In this document: piece by piece, positions 45,784-55,659 of the stretch
Layout: every line of letters begins with the position of its first letter
Numbering within the stretch: the first letter of the stretch is position 1
From: Streptomyces sp. NBC_01304
GTDB lineage: Bacteria; Actinomycetota; Actinomycetes; Streptomycetales; Streptomycetaceae
Direction of reading: 5' to 3'
Assembly (NCBI RefSeq): GCF_035975855.1
Contig: NZ_CP109055.1
Location: forward strand, 5,456,001 to 5,520,000
Length of the DNA: 64,000 nt
Translations under genes and position numbers: made by a program
The notes under the pieces: generated by a model
Databases searched by the model: none
Seen by the model: only the letters and a program-made list of their open reading frames with translations
Told to the model about the DNA's origin: nothing

Positions 45784-45928
45784 TTTCCCCCCGCCCCGCC
45801 CCTTCCCGTAAGACTGCCGTCGGCTTCAAAGACTGTCCTCAAACGCCGGACGGGCTGATTTCATCAGCCCGTCCGGCGTTTGAGGACACAGCTCCGCAGG
45901 ATTTCGGGAAGGGGCGGGGCGGGGAGAA
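45784..45928. repeat. REP-like palindrome, copy 2, with mirrored flanks
   Basis: Core TGTCCTCAAACGCCGGACGG...ATTTCAT... at 45834-45888 with 26-bp perfect arms. This copy also has a second, outer dyad: CCCCGCCCCGCCCCTTCCCG at about 45790-45809 against CGGGAAGGGGCGGGGCGGGG at about 45905-45924. It sits between the nucleotidyltransferase stop and the next promoter (gap 45783-46002). Confidence 0.92.
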
Positions 45929-46002
45929 AAACAGCTCCGAGTTGCCGGACCCCCCGCTCCGGTGTGCCCTGGATAGGGGGCGACGAGAGAGGAAGCTCCG
46001 TC

Positions 46003-46389
46003 ATGGCACATGCCGCACCCGCACCGTCCCGCATGAGCGGCACCCGCATCGGCTCAGCCGCCAAGCTGGCCCCGGTCCTCGCCGTCGTCTACGGCATCTG
46101 GGCCGCCGGAATCAACCGCCACGCAGGCCCGATCACGGGCATGAACGTGCTGTTCGGCATCGTCACCGGCGTAGCCCTGGGCGTGCTCTACCTCGCCGTG
46201 CTCAGGCTCGCCCCCCGCCTGCCCCGCGAGCTGCGCGCCTTCGCCTGGGCCGCCCTCGCCGGCGGTGCCTTCGGGTTCCTCTACAGCCTCACCGGCGTGA
46301 GCATCCTGCGCTCCGCCGGCCACGCGGCCCTGGTCGCGGGCGCCGTGGCCTGCGCCGTGTTCTACCGGTTCTACACCTCCGAGGACTGA
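46003..46389 (+). CDS. Small multi-pass membrane protein
   Basis: 128 aa from ATG at 46003, with AGAGGA about ten bases upstream. Four hydrophobic segments ([72 protein letters not shown]) and no catalytic motif. It may be co-transcribed with the SH3-like gene 34 bp downstream. Function unknown. Confidence 0.8.
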   Translation: MAHAAPAPSRMSGTRIGSAAKLAPVLAVVYGIWAAGINRHAGPITGMNVLFGIVTGVALGVLYLAVLRLAPRLPRELRAFAWAALAGGAFGFLYSLTGVSILRSAGHAALVAGAVACAVFYRFYTSED

Positions 46390-46423
46390 GCGCCTCACCG
46401 CCCGAGCCCTCCAGGAGGCGCTC

Positions 46424-46918
46424 ATGCCCACACTCCGGATAGGTCCCCTGCGTGCGCTGGGCGCCGCCCTGCTGCTGACCGGGGCCCTCACCCTCACCTC
46501 CGTCGGGACGGCCGAGGCCGCCCCGGCCAACAACAACGGCGGTCCCGTCTGGGGCACCGTCGTCTCCCGCGGCGACATGAACCTGCGGGCCGACCCCGAC
46601 ACCGGGTCCCGGGTCGTCGGCTACCTCCCCTCCGGCAGCCAGGACCGCCTGGAGTGCGCGACGTACGGGACGTACGTGAACGGGAATCCGTACTGGTACT
46701 GGCTGGGCGGCGCCCGCGCCTGGGCCAGCGGCGCGTTCATGCAGCCGGACCGGCAGGTGCCGATGTGCGGCGGCCGGCCGGGCCACCACACGAACACGAA
46801 CTGCAACGAGGAGTGCTGGGACCCGTGCTGGCACGGCGGTCGCAGATCCGACGAGCGGTACGACGGGCGGCACGAGGGCCGTTACGAGAACGGGCGGTGG
46901 GTACCGAGGCGGTCGTAG
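46424..46918 (+). CDS. Secreted SH3-like domain protein
   Basis: 164 aa from ATG at 46424, with AGGAGG upstream. Signal peptide ending near AEAAPA (about residue 33). A bacterial SH3 domain follows (VVSRGDMNLRADPDTGSRVVGYLPSGS ... YWYWLGGARAWASGAFMQ). The tail has four Cys (MCGG, NCNEECWDPCW) and a basic Arg/Gly/His end. Probably binds cell-wall peptides. Confidence 0.9.
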   Translation: MPTLRIGPLRALGAALLLTGALTLTSVGTAEAAPANNNGGPVWGTVVSRGDMNLRADPDTGSRVVGYLPSGSQDRLECATYGTYVNGNPYWYWLGGARAWASGAFMQPDRQVPMCGGRPGHHTNTNCNEECWDPCWHGGRRSDERYDGRHEGRYENGRWVPRRS

Positions 46919-47042
46919 GACCAAGGCAGTCGTAGGACCAACTGCCCCCAAACAAATAGTGCTCAGGTGCGATGAGTTTGCGTGACGCCCGGAGTCATCC
47001 TTGCGTCGAGCGTGAAACCGCCACCCCCGGAGGGACCGCACC

Positions 47043-48119
47043 ATGAGCAAGCAGTTGTCGTCGGCCGGTTTGGCCATCGAGACCGCGGGTCTGGTGAAGA
47101 CCTTCGGTGAGAACCGCGCCGTCGACGGCGTGGACCTCTCCGTCCCGGCCGGCACGGTCTACGGCGTCCTCGGCCCGAACGGCGCGGGCAAGACCACCAC
47201 CGTGAAAATGCTGGCCACCCTGCTCCGCCCGGACGGCGGCGAGGCCCATGTCTTCGGCCACGACGTCGTCCGGGAAGCGGATGCCGTACGCAGCCGGGTC
47301 AGCCTCACCGGTCAGTACGCCTCCGTCGACGAGGACCTGACCGGCACCGAGAACCTGGTGCTCCTGGCCCGTCTGATGGGCCACTCCAAGAAGGCCTCGT
47401 ACAGCAGGGCAGGTCAGCTCTTGGAAGCCTTCGGGCTGACGGACGCGGCCGCACGGCAGGTGAAGAACTACTCGGGCGGCATGCGGCGCCGCATCGACAT
47501 CGCCGCGTCCATTCTCAACACCCCCGACCTGCTCTTCCTGGACGAGCCGACGACGGGCCTCGACCCGCGCAGCCGCAACCAGGTCTGGGACATCGTGCGC
47601 GCGGTCGTCGGGCAGGGCACGACGGTCCTGCTGACCACCCAATACCTGGACGAGGCCGACCAGTTGGCGTCCCGGATCGCCGTCATCGACAAGGGCAAGG
47701 TCATCGCCGAGGGCACGAAGGGCGAGCTCAAGGCGTCGGTCGGCGCGGGCGCCGTGCATCTGCGGCTGCGGGACGCGGCCCAGCGCGCCGAGGCCGAGCG
47801 GATCCTGCACCTCGCCCTCGACGCCCAAGTCCAGTTGGAGGCCGACCCGTTGGCGCTCACGGCGCGCGTGGGCAACGGCCAATATTCGCGCGGCGACAGC
47901 CGCTCCGGTGGAGCCGTCGCTTGCGACGGGGGCCAGGGCGCCGCCGAGAAGGCATCCCGCGCGCTCGCCGAACTCGCCCACCACGGCATCACCGTCGACA
48001 ACTTCTCCCTCGGCCAGCCCAGCCTGGACGAGGTCTTCCTCGCCCTCACCGACCGCAAGCCCGAGTCGACCGACACCGATACCGACACCGACGCGCTCTC
48101 CGAGGAGGCGGCAGCATGA
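47043..48119 (+). CDS. DrrA-type ABC exporter ATPase with C-terminal insert
   Basis: 358 aa. Walker [10 protein letters not shown], signature [13 protein letters not shown] and Walker [16 protein letters not shown]. The DrrA C-terminal domain is interrupted by about 20 extra residues (near 277-297, [20 protein letters not shown]) with uncharacteristic CAA and TAT codons. It ends with a TDTDTDTD run. Operon with the permease at 48116 (ATGA overlap). Paralogue of the 37235 ATPase, but without the octamer motif upstream. Confidence 0.94.
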   Translation: MSKQLSSAGLAIETAGLVKTFGENRAVDGVDLSVPAGTVYGVLGPNGAGKTTTVKMLATLLRPDGGEAHVFGHDVVREADAVRSRVSLTGQYASVDEDLTGTENLVLLARLMGHSKKASYSRAGQLLEAFGLTDAAARQVKNYSGGMRRRIDIAASILNTPDLLFLDEPTTGLDPRSRNQVWDIVRAVVGQGTTVLLTTQYLDEADQLASRIAVIDKGKVIAEGTKGELKASVGAGAVHLRLRDAAQRAEAERILHLALDAQVQLEADPLALTARVGNGQYSRGDSRSGGAVACDGGQGAAEKASRALAELAHHGITVDNFSLGQPSLDEVFLALTDRKPESTDTDTDTDALSEEAAA

Positions 48120-48964
48120 GCACCGCGACCAGCACCGAAGCCGCCGAACTGGCGCCCGTGCACACCGAGACCCTCGCCGAACTCCTCATCGCCAAGGACC
48201 GCCCGCCCCGGCCCAGCGCCGTCTCGACCTCGCTCACCTTCGGCTGGCGGGCCATCCTGAAGATCAAGCACGTGCCCGAGCAGCTCTTCGACGTCACCGC
48301 CTTCCCGATCATGATGGTCGTGATGTACACGTACCTCTTCGGCGGCGCCCTGGCCGGCTCGCCGAGCGCGTACATCCAGCAACTGCTGCCCGGCATCATG
48401 GTGATGAGCGTCGTGATGATCACGATGTACACGGGTGTCGCGGTCAACACGGACATCGAGAAGGGCGTCTTCGACCGATTCCGTACGCTGCCGATCTGGC
48501 GGCCCGCGCCGATGGTCGGCTATCTGCTCGGCGATGCCCTGCGCTACACCATGGCCTCGCTCGTGATGCTCACGGTCGGCCTGATCATGGGCTTCAGGCC
48601 GGACGGCGGGCCGGTCGGGGTGCTTGCCGGGATCGCCCTGCTGATCGTCTTCTCGTTCGCGTTCTCGTGGGTGTGGACGATGTTCGGGCTGCTGCTCCGC
48701 AGCGAGAAGTCCGTGATGGGCGTCAGCATGATGGTGCTGTTCCCGCTGACCTTCCTCAGCAACATCTTCGTCGACCCGATCACCATGCCGGGCTGGCTGC
48801 AGGCCTTCGTGAACAACAGCCCCATCACCCATCTGGCCACCGCCGTACGCGAGTTGATGGCGGGGAACTGGCCGGCGGCCGACCTGCTCTGGTCCCTCGG
48901 CTGGGCCGGCCTGTTCGTGCTGATCTTCGGGCCGGTGACGATGCGGCTCTACAGCCGCAAGTAG
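48116..48964 (+). CDS. DrrB-type ABC-2 permease
   Basis: 282 aa from ATG at 48116, with GAGGAGG upstream. Six helices of the ABC-2 type, with [19 protein letters not shown] in the cytoplasmic loop and [22 protein letters not shown] near the end. Forms the exporter with the overlapping ATPase. Confidence 0.94.
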   Translation: MSTATSTEAAELAPVHTETLAELLIAKDRPPRPSAVSTSLTFGWRAILKIKHVPEQLFDVTAFPIMMVVMYTYLFGGALAGSPSAYIQQLLPGIMVMSVVMITMYTGVAVNTDIEKGVFDRFRTLPIWRPAPMVGYLLGDALRYTMASLVMLTVGLIMGFRPDGGPVGVLAGIALLIVFSFAFSWVWTMFGLLLRSEKSVMGVSMMVLFPLTFLSNIFVDPITMPGWLQAFVNNSPITHLATAVRELMAGNWPAADLLWSLGWAGLFVLIFGPVTMRLYSRK

Positions 48965-48979
48965 CCCCCGCTCAGCCGC

Positions 48980-49918
48980 TTGGCCCTGTCCCTCACTCGT
49001 GCGCACCACCACATCTCGCGGCTCCGCATCCGGTCCCCAAGCCTGGGGAGGGTGCGGAGTCAGCGGAGTTTTCGGGGAATTGCGGCTGTGGTGCTGCTCG
49101 TGCTCGCCTGCCTGCTCGCGCCGCTCGGTGCGCTGTCGACCTGGGCGAAGTACGACATCGGTGACACGGATGCGTACGTACAGAACATGGCCCCGCTCGC
49201 CTCGAACGCGGCCGTGCAGGACGCCGTGGCCGACGCGGTCACCAAAGAGGTCATGAAGGCCGTCGACCTGGGGCCACTGACCGGCACCGTCGAGACCTTC
49301 ATCAACGACGCCGTGAAGTCCTTCACCGGCACCAAGGCCTTCCAGACCGCCTGGAACGCGGCCGTGCGCGCCGCCCACGACGCCGTGCAGCGGGCCCTCG
49401 ACGACGGCTCGACCGACACCGTCACCATCGACCTCGCGCCCATCACCAAGCAGCTGAAACAGCAGCTCGTCGACGAGGGCGCGCCCTTCGCCAAGAACAT
49501 CCCGGTCCAGCACACCGAGATCACCGTCATGACCGGCAACGACCTCGGCTCCCTGCGGAAGGGGTTCCACATGCTTCAGATCGCGGGCATCTGGCTGCCC
49601 GTCGCCTCCGTGCTGTGCGCGCTCGCGGGCATCGCGCTCGCGGTACGCCGCCGTCGGGCGATCACCGCGACGGGGCTCGGCGTCGCCCTGGCCGCCGTCC
49701 TGCTCGGCATCGCGCTCCTCATCTCCCGGCACCTGACCCTGAGCGATCTCCCGCCGGACATCTCGCGGGACGCGGCCGCGGCCGTGTACGACGCGCTGAC
49801 GTCGGCGCTGCGGCTCGCGGTGTGGGTGATGTTGGGAGTCGGGCTCGCGGTGGCCCTCGGGGCGTTCCTCGCCGGGCGCTTCTCCGGGCGGTCGAACTCT
49901 TCAGGCGAGCGGGTCTGA
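48980..49918 (+). CDS. Membrane protein with large extracytoplasmic domain
   Basis: 312 aa if started at TTG 48980; a GTG at 49052, after GGGGAGG, is an alternative that removes 24 basic residues. One N-terminal helix (about 32-54), an extracytoplasmic helical domain (about 55-190) and two to three C-terminal helices (about 192-300). No recognised domain. It directly follows the ABC exporter (15-bp gap), so it may be an accessory gene. Its 3' end overlaps the MocR stop by 18 bp. Confidence 0.78.
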   Translation: MALSLTRAHHHISRLRIRSPSLGRVRSQRSFRGIAAVVLLVLACLLAPLGALSTWAKYDIGDTDAYVQNMAPLASNAAVQDAVADAVTKEVMKAVDLGPLTGTVETFINDAVKSFTGTKAFQTAWNAAVRAAHDAVQRALDDGSTDTVTIDLAPITKQLKQQLVDEGAPFAKNIPVQHTEITVMTGNDLGSLRKGFHMLQIAGIWLPVASVLCALAGIALAVRRRRAITATGLGVALAAVLLGIALLISRHLTLSDLPPDISRDAAAAVYDALTSALRLAVWVMLGVGLAVALGAFLAGRFSGRSNSSGERV

Positions 49919-51241
49919 GGCGGCAAGTTCCGCAAGGGTCCCGAGGGCATACGCGAGGGTGTCGTGCGCCGGTGTCGCGAGGCCGAGCCGCACCGCGTCC
50001 GGCGCCGAGTGCGCCCCGATCGCGAAGGCCGCCCCCTCGGTGAGCGCGATGCCCCGCCCGGCCGCGGCGGCCGCGAAGGTCTCGCCCCGCCAGGGCGCGG
50101 GCAGCCGCCACCAGGCGAAGTAGCCGTGCGGATCGGCCCGTACGTCCTGACCGGCCAGGCACTCCGCCAGAATCCGCTGCCGCGCCGCCGCGTCCTCGCG
50201 CTTGGCCTCGACGAGGCGGGCGACCGTGCCGTCGCCCAGCCACCGCGTGGCCGCCTCGAGCCCGAACCGGGACGCCGTCCAGCCCCCGCCCCGCAGCGCC
50301 TCGGCGACCCGCTCGCCCCGCCCATCGGGGGCAACGACGAAGCCGACGGTCAGGCCGGGGGCGACGCGCTTGGAGAGGCCGTCGATGAGGTGGGTGCGTT
50401 CGGGGGCGTACGCGGCGAGGGGTGGTTCCGGGCCCTCGTGGAGGAAGGACCAGATCCGATCCTCGACGATGGGCAGCCGCAACTCCCTTGCGGTCTCGGC
50501 CAGTTGCCTCCGCCGGCCGTCGGGCATCGTCACCGACGTCGGGTTCTGCAGGGTCGGCTGTACGTAGAGCGCGCCGAGCGGCGCCGACCGGTGGGCGGCC
50601 GCGAGCGCGTCGGGCCGCAGCCCCGCCTCGTCCGTGGCGAGCGGGACCAGCTGGACGCTCAGACGGGCGGCGATCTCCTTGACCAGCGGATAGGTCAGCG
50701 CCTCCACACCGACCCGGCCCCCGGGACGTACCAGCGCGGAGAGCGTGCCCGCGATCGCCTGCCGCGCGTTACCGGCGAAGAGCAGCTGCTCCGGCGCGGG
50801 TCGCCAGCCCGCACGGGTGAGCAGCGCGGCCGTCGCCGCCCGCGCCGCGGGGGTTCCGTCGGCGGGGGCCGGGCGGGTCGCCGCGGCGAGGACGTCGGGG
50901 CGGGTGAGGGCGCGCAGGGCGGGGGCGATGAGCTCCGACTGGCCGGGCGCGCAAGGGTAGTTGAGCTGCAGATTGACCTCGGCGTCCGAGGGTCCGTAGG
51001 GCTCCGCAAGGGCCCGCCCGGACTCCGGCTCGGGCGCCGCCCGCACGAAGGTGCCGCGCCCCACCTCGCCGACGACGAGGCCGCGCCGCACCAGCTCGGC
51101 GTAGACGCGGCCTGCGGTGGAGTCGGCGATGCGGCGGCGCCTGGCGAAGGCGCGCTGGGTGGGGAGGCGGTCGCCGGGCCTGAGGCGGCCGCTGCGGATG
51201 TCGCCGGCGACGGTGTCGGCGATGCGGCGGTAGTCGTGCAT
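49901..51241 (-). CDS. MocR-type regulator (GntR HTH plus aminotransferase domain)
   Basis: 446 aa from ATG at 51241 (MHDYRRIADTVAGDIRSG). An N-terminal GntR winged helix (about 1-70: RLRPGDRLPTQRAFARRRRIADSTAGRVYAELVRRGL) joins a fold-type I aminotransferase domain with the PLP lysine in GLSKRVAPG. It senses PLP or an amino compound and regulates the divergent hydrolase at 51345, 103 bp away. Confidence 0.92.
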   Translation of the reverse strand: MHDYRRIADTVAGDIRSGRLRPGDRLPTQRAFARRRRIADSTAGRVYAELVRRGLVVGEVGRGTFVRAAPEPESGRALAEPYGPSDAEVNLQLNYPCAPGQSELIAPALRALTRPDVLAAATRPAPADGTPAARAATAALLTRAGWRPAPEQLLFAGNARQAIAGTLSALVRPGGRVGVEALTYPLVKEIAARLSVQLVPLATDEAGLRPDALAAAHRSAPLGALYVQPTLQNPTSVTMPDGRRRQLAETARELRLPIVEDRIWSFLHEGPEPPLAAYAPERTHLIDGLSKRVAPGLTVGFVVAPDGRGERVAEALRGGGWTASRFGLEAATRWLGDGTVARLVEAKREDAAARQRILAECLAGQDVRADPHGYFAWWRLPAPWRGETFAAAAAGRGIALTEGAAFAIGAHSAPDAVRLGLATPAHDTLAYALGTLAELAASDPLA

Positions 51242-51344
51242 GCGCTGGCCCCCTGCTGCGTACGGATTCCCGCTGCGTACATATTGCACCGAGAGCAAAT
51301 GATTCTATTGCCCCGAGAAAGGCTCCCTTTCTACGCTCCTGACC

Positions 51345-52142
51345 ATGGCAAACGCACTCCTCAACGGCATCACTGTCGGCTACGACGACAAGGGCCCGAC
51401 CGACGGCGTCCCGCTGGTCCTGGTCCACGGGCACCCCTTCGACCGCAGCATGTGGGCGCCCCAACTTGCCGCGTTCTCCGGTGACTTCCGGGTGATCGCG
51501 CCCGATCTGCGGGGCTATGGCGAGTCCGACGTCGTACCGGGAAAGACACTGCTCTCGACGTTCGCCGAGGACCTGGCGGCCCTCCTCGACCACCTCGGCG
51601 TACGGGACTTCGTCCTCGGCGGTCTTTCGATGGGCGGGCAGATCGTCATGGAGTGCCACCGGCAGTTCGGCGCGCGGATCCGGGGCCTGGTCCTCGCGGA
51701 CACGTTCCCGGCGGCGGAGACGGAGGAGGGCAAGGCCTGGCGTCGGGAGCTCGCGGAGCGGCTGGTGCGCGAAGGGATGCGGGGCCATGCGGACGAGGTC
51801 CTGTTCAAGATGGTCGCGCCCGACGCCGCACCCGAGGTGGCCTCGCACGTCCTGCGCATGATGACTTCAACATCCCCCGAAGGCGCGGCGGCGGCGCTGC
51901 GGGGACGGGCCGAACGGCCCGACTACCGCGAGCTGTTGACCCGGGTGTCGGTGCCCGCGCTGGTGGTCGTGGGCCGGGACGACGAGTTCACGCCGGTCGC
52001 GGACGCGGAGGCGATGCACGCGGCGCTGCCCGACTCGACCCTGTGCGTGGTCGAAGGGGCGGCCCACATGCCCAATCTGGAGCGGCCGGAGGAGTTCAAC
52101 GCGGCGTTGGGGGCGTTCCTGGCCCGGCTGGACCGACCCTGA
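51345..52142 (+). CDS. Alpha/beta hydrolase
   Basis: 265 aa from ATG at 51345. Oxyanion HGHPFD, nucleophile elbow GGLSMGGQ, acid in VVGRDDEFTP and catalytic His in EGAAHMPNLERPE. Typical of 3-oxoadipate enol-lactonase-like and related hydrolases; substrate unknown. No good ribosome site is visible, so it may be leaderless. Probably controlled by the divergent MocR. Confidence 0.92.
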   Translation: MANALLNGITVGYDDKGPTDGVPLVLVHGHPFDRSMWAPQLAAFSGDFRVIAPDLRGYGESDVVPGKTLLSTFAEDLAALLDHLGVRDFVLGGLSMGGQIVMECHRQFGARIRGLVLADTFPAAETEEGKAWRRELAERLVREGMRGHADEVLFKMVAPDAAPEVASHVLRMMTSTSPEGAAAALRGRAERPDYRELLTRVSVPALVVVGRDDEFTPVADAEAMHAALPDSTLCVVEGAAHMPNLERPEEFNAALGAFLARLDRP

Positions 52143-52233
52143 TCCGACCGTGAACCGACCTCTGAATTGACCCCTTTTTATGCCCGGCAATTGCACCTTC
52201 AGCAGGGGTCATTGGCCGCATAAAGTTGTCCTC

Positions 52234-52755
52234 ATGAACAGCGACAGCAACAACATCAGCAGCAACGCCGCCGCCCTCAAGCCCGTCCTGACCCGCGCCG
52301 CCAACGCCGAGACCACCAGCGACCCCAGCAGTGTCATGACCCTGCTCGCCGACGCCGGCACCGACGGCAGCTCGATCACCAGCTACCGCTCGACCTTCGC
52401 CAAGGGCGCGGTGGGCGCCCCCGCCCACTTCCACACCAAGGCCTCGGAGATGTTCTTCGTCGTCGACGGCTCCCTCCAGGTCCTGGTCGACGACGAGGTC
52501 AAGGTCCTCACCTCCGGCGACTTCCTGCTCGTCCCGCCGCACACCCCGCACGCCTTCGCCGCCGCGCCCGACGCCACGGCCGACGTGCTGTTCGTCTTCA
52601 CGCCGGGCATGCCGCGCTTCGACTACCTGCGGCTGCTCGGCCGGGTGATGCGGGGCGAGGCGAGCCCGGCGGAGATCGCGGCGTCCTCCGAGCAGTACGA
52701 CAACCACTACGTGGACAGCCCGGTGTGGAAGGCCGCGCTCGAAGCGGCCAACTAG
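52234..52755 (+). CDS. Cupin domain protein
   Basis: 173 aa from ATG at 52234 (MNSDSNNISS). Cupin motif 1 (GAPAHFHTKASEMFFVVDGSL) with metal ligands His-x-His and Glu, and motif 2 (PPHTPHAFAA). Quercetinase-like single-domain cupin. Enzymatic role unknown. Confidence 0.9.
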   Translation: MNSDSNNISSNAAALKPVLTRAANAETTSDPSSVMTLLADAGTDGSSITSYRSTFAKGAVGAPAHFHTKASEMFFVVDGSLQVLVDDEVKVLTSGDFLLVPPHTPHAFAAAPDATADVLFVFTPGMPRFDYLRLLGRVMRGEASPAEIAASSEQYDNHYVDSPVWKAALEAAN

Positions 52756-52840
52756 GCCGCCTGGGCCTCCTCCACATGCGGCCCCGGCCGCCCCGGGTGA
52801 TCCTGCGGGGACAACCGGAGGCCGTACGGAGGAGAGACCC

Positions 52841-53269
52841 ATGTCCCAGCAGACCGCACCCGGCTCGGGCCCGGCCCCCCGCCCCGAGGGCTCCCCGTGG
52901 GCGTCGGGCGGCACCGCCTTCGCCGGCGTCCTGATGCTCTGCTCCGGCATCATCGGCGCCCTTCAGGGCATCGCCGCGATCGCGAAGGACGACGTCTACA
53001 CCCGCCTCGGCGACTACGTCTTCGCCTTCAACCTCACCACCTGGGGCTGGATCCACCTCCTCCTCGGCCTCGCGGTGGCGGCCACCGGCTACGGCATCCT
53101 CAAGGGCCAGGACTGGGCGCGCGGGGCGGGCATCGCGATGGCGGCGGTGTACGTGGTGGCGTACTTCCTCTTCCTGCCGTACGCGCCGGTGTGGTCGGTG
53201 ATCGTGATCGCGATGGCGGTGTTCGTGATGTGGGCGCTGGCCACCTCGGTGGGGTCGAAGCAGAGCTGA
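52841..53269 (+). CDS. Four-helix membrane protein (DUF7144-like)
   Basis: 142 aa from ATG at 52841, with GGAGGAGAG upstream. A Pro/Gly-rich start is followed by four membrane helices. GDYVFAFNLTTWGWIHLLLG and GYGILKGQDWARG are the conserved-looking parts of this actinobacterial family. The stop codon lies within the first copy of the 53267 repeat. Function unknown. Confidence 0.82.
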   Translation: MSQQTAPGSGPAPRPEGSPWASGGTAFAGVLMLCSGIIGALQGIAAIAKDDVYTRLGDYVFAFNLTTWGWIHLLLGLAVAATGYGILKGQDWARGAGIAMAAVYVVAYFLFLPYAPVWSVIVIAMAVFVMWALATSVGSKQS

Positions 53270-53346
53270 GGCGTCAGGAACGTACGGGCTTACGGGCTGA
53301 GGCGTCAGGAACGCTCAGCGCTGAAGTGAGCTGAGGCGTCGGGAAC
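53267..53346. repeat. Three copies of a GCTGAGGCGTCRGGAACG repeat
   Basis: GCTGAGGCGTC(A/G)GGAACG occurs three times at about 33-bp spacing. The first copy contains the stop of the 52841 gene, and the third lies in the last codons of the convergent MauE-like gene. Confidence 0.8.
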
Positions 53347-53851
53347 GTACAGCCAGAACCCGCAGCACCCCGGCCGTCCCGAGCGCGACCGCCACCGCGA
53401 GACCCACCGAGGCGGCGGCCGGCAGTCCGGCCGGGGGCGACGGGCGGGCCAGGGCACCCGCCAGCGCCCCGCCCGTCAGGGCGAGCAGCGCCGCGTTGCG
53501 GAGCAGGGTGCCAGGACCGATGGGCGCCGCCGAGGCCGTGCCGAAGCAGGAGCACGCCGGGTGGCGGCCCTGCGCCAGCTGAACCCCGATCGCCGCCGTG
53601 AACACCGCGAGCAGCACGAGGCCCGCCCCCGCCGCCCACGCCGCGGACGCGGGCACCAGCACGGCGACGGCCACCGCTGCCTCCGAGAGCACCAGGGCCC
53701 GCGCGGCCGTCGGCACGAACGGCGCCGGGACCCCGAACTCGCGCACCGCCCGCCACGTGGCCATCCGCGCCCGGAGCTTCCCGTACGCGGCCACCGCGAA
53801 GACCGCCGCGACGAGGAGGCGGGCGGTCCAGGCCAGGTGGTCGACGAGCAT
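53315..53851 (-). CDS. MauE/DoxX-like redox membrane protein
   Basis: 178 aa with four membrane helices. HPACSCFG after helix 3 is the Cys pair of the MauE family, which supports disulfide formation or electron transfer to secreted partners. The N-terminus (ARLLVAAVFAVAAYGKLRA) is DoxX-like. No Mau operon is present, so the partner is unknown. Confidence 0.86.
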   Translation of the reverse strand: MLVDHLAWTARLLVAAVFAVAAYGKLRARMATWRAVREFGVPAPFVPTAARALVLSEAAVAVAVLVPASAAWAAGAGLVLLAVFTAAIGVQLAQGRHPACSCFGTASAAPIGPGTLLRNAALLALTGGALAGALARPSPPAGLPAAASVGLAVAVALGTAGVLRVLAVRSRRLSSLQR

Positions 53852-54030
53852 GCGGAAACCCTAGAACCCTTCGACGAACCTTCGACGATCCCTTCGACGA
53901 ACCCTCTGGCGGGGACGTACCGGGCGCCCCGTTTCGATCATGTGGCAGACCCTCCGGCGGTCTTGACGCCGCTCCGCAGGGCGACTGGGATCCACAGAAG
54001 ACCCCGCCCCGCCCGCCCGGAGGGACCCTC

Positions 54031-55473
54031 ATGAACGCCCACGCCCCCGACGCCCTCGCGCTGGCCGCCGCCGTCCGGACCGGGGAGGTCAGCCCCGTCG
54101 AGCTGGTCGAGGAGAGCCTCGCCCGGATCGAGGCCGGGAACGACGCGCTCGGCGCCTTCGTCACCGTCACCGCCGAGGCCGCCCGCGCCCAGGCCAAGGC
54201 GGCCGAGCAGCGGGTCCGGGACGAGGGTCCCGACGGGCTGCCCCCGCTGTTCGGCGTGCCGACCGCCATCAAGGACCTGACGGCCACGGCAGGCGTACGC
54301 ACCGCCTACGGGTCACGGGCGTACGCCGACCACGTCCCGGTCGCCGACGCGCACAGCGTGACGCGGCTGCGGGCCGCGGGGACGATCAGCGTCGGCAAGA
54401 CCAATACGCCGGAGTTCGGGCTCACCGGGTACACCGAGAACGACGTGGCGGGTTCCGCCCGCACCCCCTGGGACCTCGCGCGTTCGGCGGGCGGGTCGAG
54501 CGGGGGCGCGGCGGCGGCCGTGGCGGCGGGGCTCGTGCCCGTCGCGCACGGCAGCGACGGGGGCGGGTCGCTACGGATTCCGGCGAGCGTGTGCGGGATC
54601 TTCGGGCTGAAGCCTTCGCGGGGGCGGGTCAGTTCGGGGCCCGACGCCCTCGACATGGCGGGCCTCGCGATCGAGGGGCCGCTCAGCCGCACCGTCCGCG
54701 ACGCCGCCGCCTTCCTGGACGCGCTGGCCGGGCCGATGCCCGGCGACGCCTACTGGGCGCCGCCCCTGCCCGCGGGCGAGACCTTCCTCGATCACACCCG
54801 CCGCGACCCGGGCCGCCTGCGCATCGCCCGTTACGCCGACCTGGGCGAGGGCAACGCCGCGGCGGACCCGGCGTGCCTGGCCGCGTACGAGGAGGCGAGC
54901 GAGCTGCTCGGCTCCCTCGGCCACGAGGTCGAGGACATCCGCAACCCCTTCGCGCTCCCGGGGGAGGACCTGGGCAAGCTGTTCTTCACGACCTGGGCCG
55001 TGCAGTCCCTGCGCCATCAACTCCCGGACCCGGACGAGGAGTTGCTGCGTCCGGTGACCCGGTTCTGGCGCGAGCGCGGGCGGGAGCTGTCGGGCGAGCG
55101 GTTCTACCGGGCGCTCGTGGGGCTGCAGGCGCTCACCCATCGGGTCGTCACCGCCCTTCAGCCGTACGACGCCGTCCTCACGCCGACGCTCGGGCTGCCG
55201 CCCCAGCTCCCGGAGTTCTTCGAAGGGGCGGGCAAGGGTGTGGAGGCCATCGACGTACTGCGCCGGCAGACCCTGTTCACCCCGTACACCGGCGGCTGGA
55301 ACGTCACCGGTCAGCCCGCCGCGTCGCTGCCCCTGCACTGGACGGACGCCGGCCTCCCGATCGGCGTGACGCTGGTCGGCCGCCCGGCCGGTGAGGCCCA
55401 ACTCCTGTCGCTCTGCGCCCAGGTGGAGGCGGCGCGGCCGTGGGCCGGGCGGCGTCCTCCCTTCGTGGGCTGA
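54031..55473 (+). CDS. Amidase (amidase signature family)
   Basis: 480 aa, with GGAGG nine bases upstream. Catalytic triad of the family: Lys in PTAIKDLTAT, cis-Ser and nucleophile Ser in SAGGSSGGAAAAVAAGLVP and GSDGGGSLRIPAS. It hydrolyses amides of unknown identity and could be related to GatA or 6-aminohexanoate-type hydrolases. The stop codon opens a 9-bp repeat array. Confidence 0.93.
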   Translation: MNAHAPDALALAAAVRTGEVSPVELVEESLARIEAGNDALGAFVTVTAEAARAQAKAAEQRVRDEGPDGLPPLFGVPTAIKDLTATAGVRTAYGSRAYADHVPVADAHSVTRLRAAGTISVGKTNTPEFGLTGYTENDVAGSARTPWDLARSAGGSSGGAAAAVAAGLVPVAHGSDGGGSLRIPASVCGIFGLKPSRGRVSSGPDALDMAGLAIEGPLSRTVRDAAAFLDALAGPMPGDAYWAPPLPAGETFLDHTRRDPGRLRIARYADLGEGNAAADPACLAAYEEASELLGSLGHEVEDIRNPFALPGEDLGKLFFTTWAVQSLRHQLPDPDEELLRPVTRFWRERGRELSGERFYRALVGLQALTHRVVTALQPYDAVLTPTLGLPPQLPEFFEGAGKGVEAIDVLRRQTLFTPYTGGWNVTGQPAASLPLHWTDAGLPIGVTLVGRPAGEAQLLSLCAQVEAARPWAGRRPPFVG

Positions 55474-55557
55474 GCCGCTGAGCCCCTGAGCCCCTGAGCC
55501 GCTGAGCCGCTGAGCCCTGGAGTCGCTGAAGTCGCCGAGCCACTGAAGTCGCCTGGA
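55471..55557. repeat. TGAGCCSCT 9-bp repeats starting at the amidase stop
   Basis: About five to six units of TGAGCCGC(T)/TGAGCCCC, then degenerate GAAGTCGCC units. The amidase stop TGA (55471-55473) is the first three bases of the array. Confidence 0.82.
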
Positions 55558-55659
55558 GCGCAACCTTCCCGCCCAAATCCCCGTCTTTCCCAAAGTATTC
55601 GGGCACTCTGCAATCCGCAGTCGCCGTGGCTGCGCAGCGCGAGTGGAGAGGGCAGCCCC

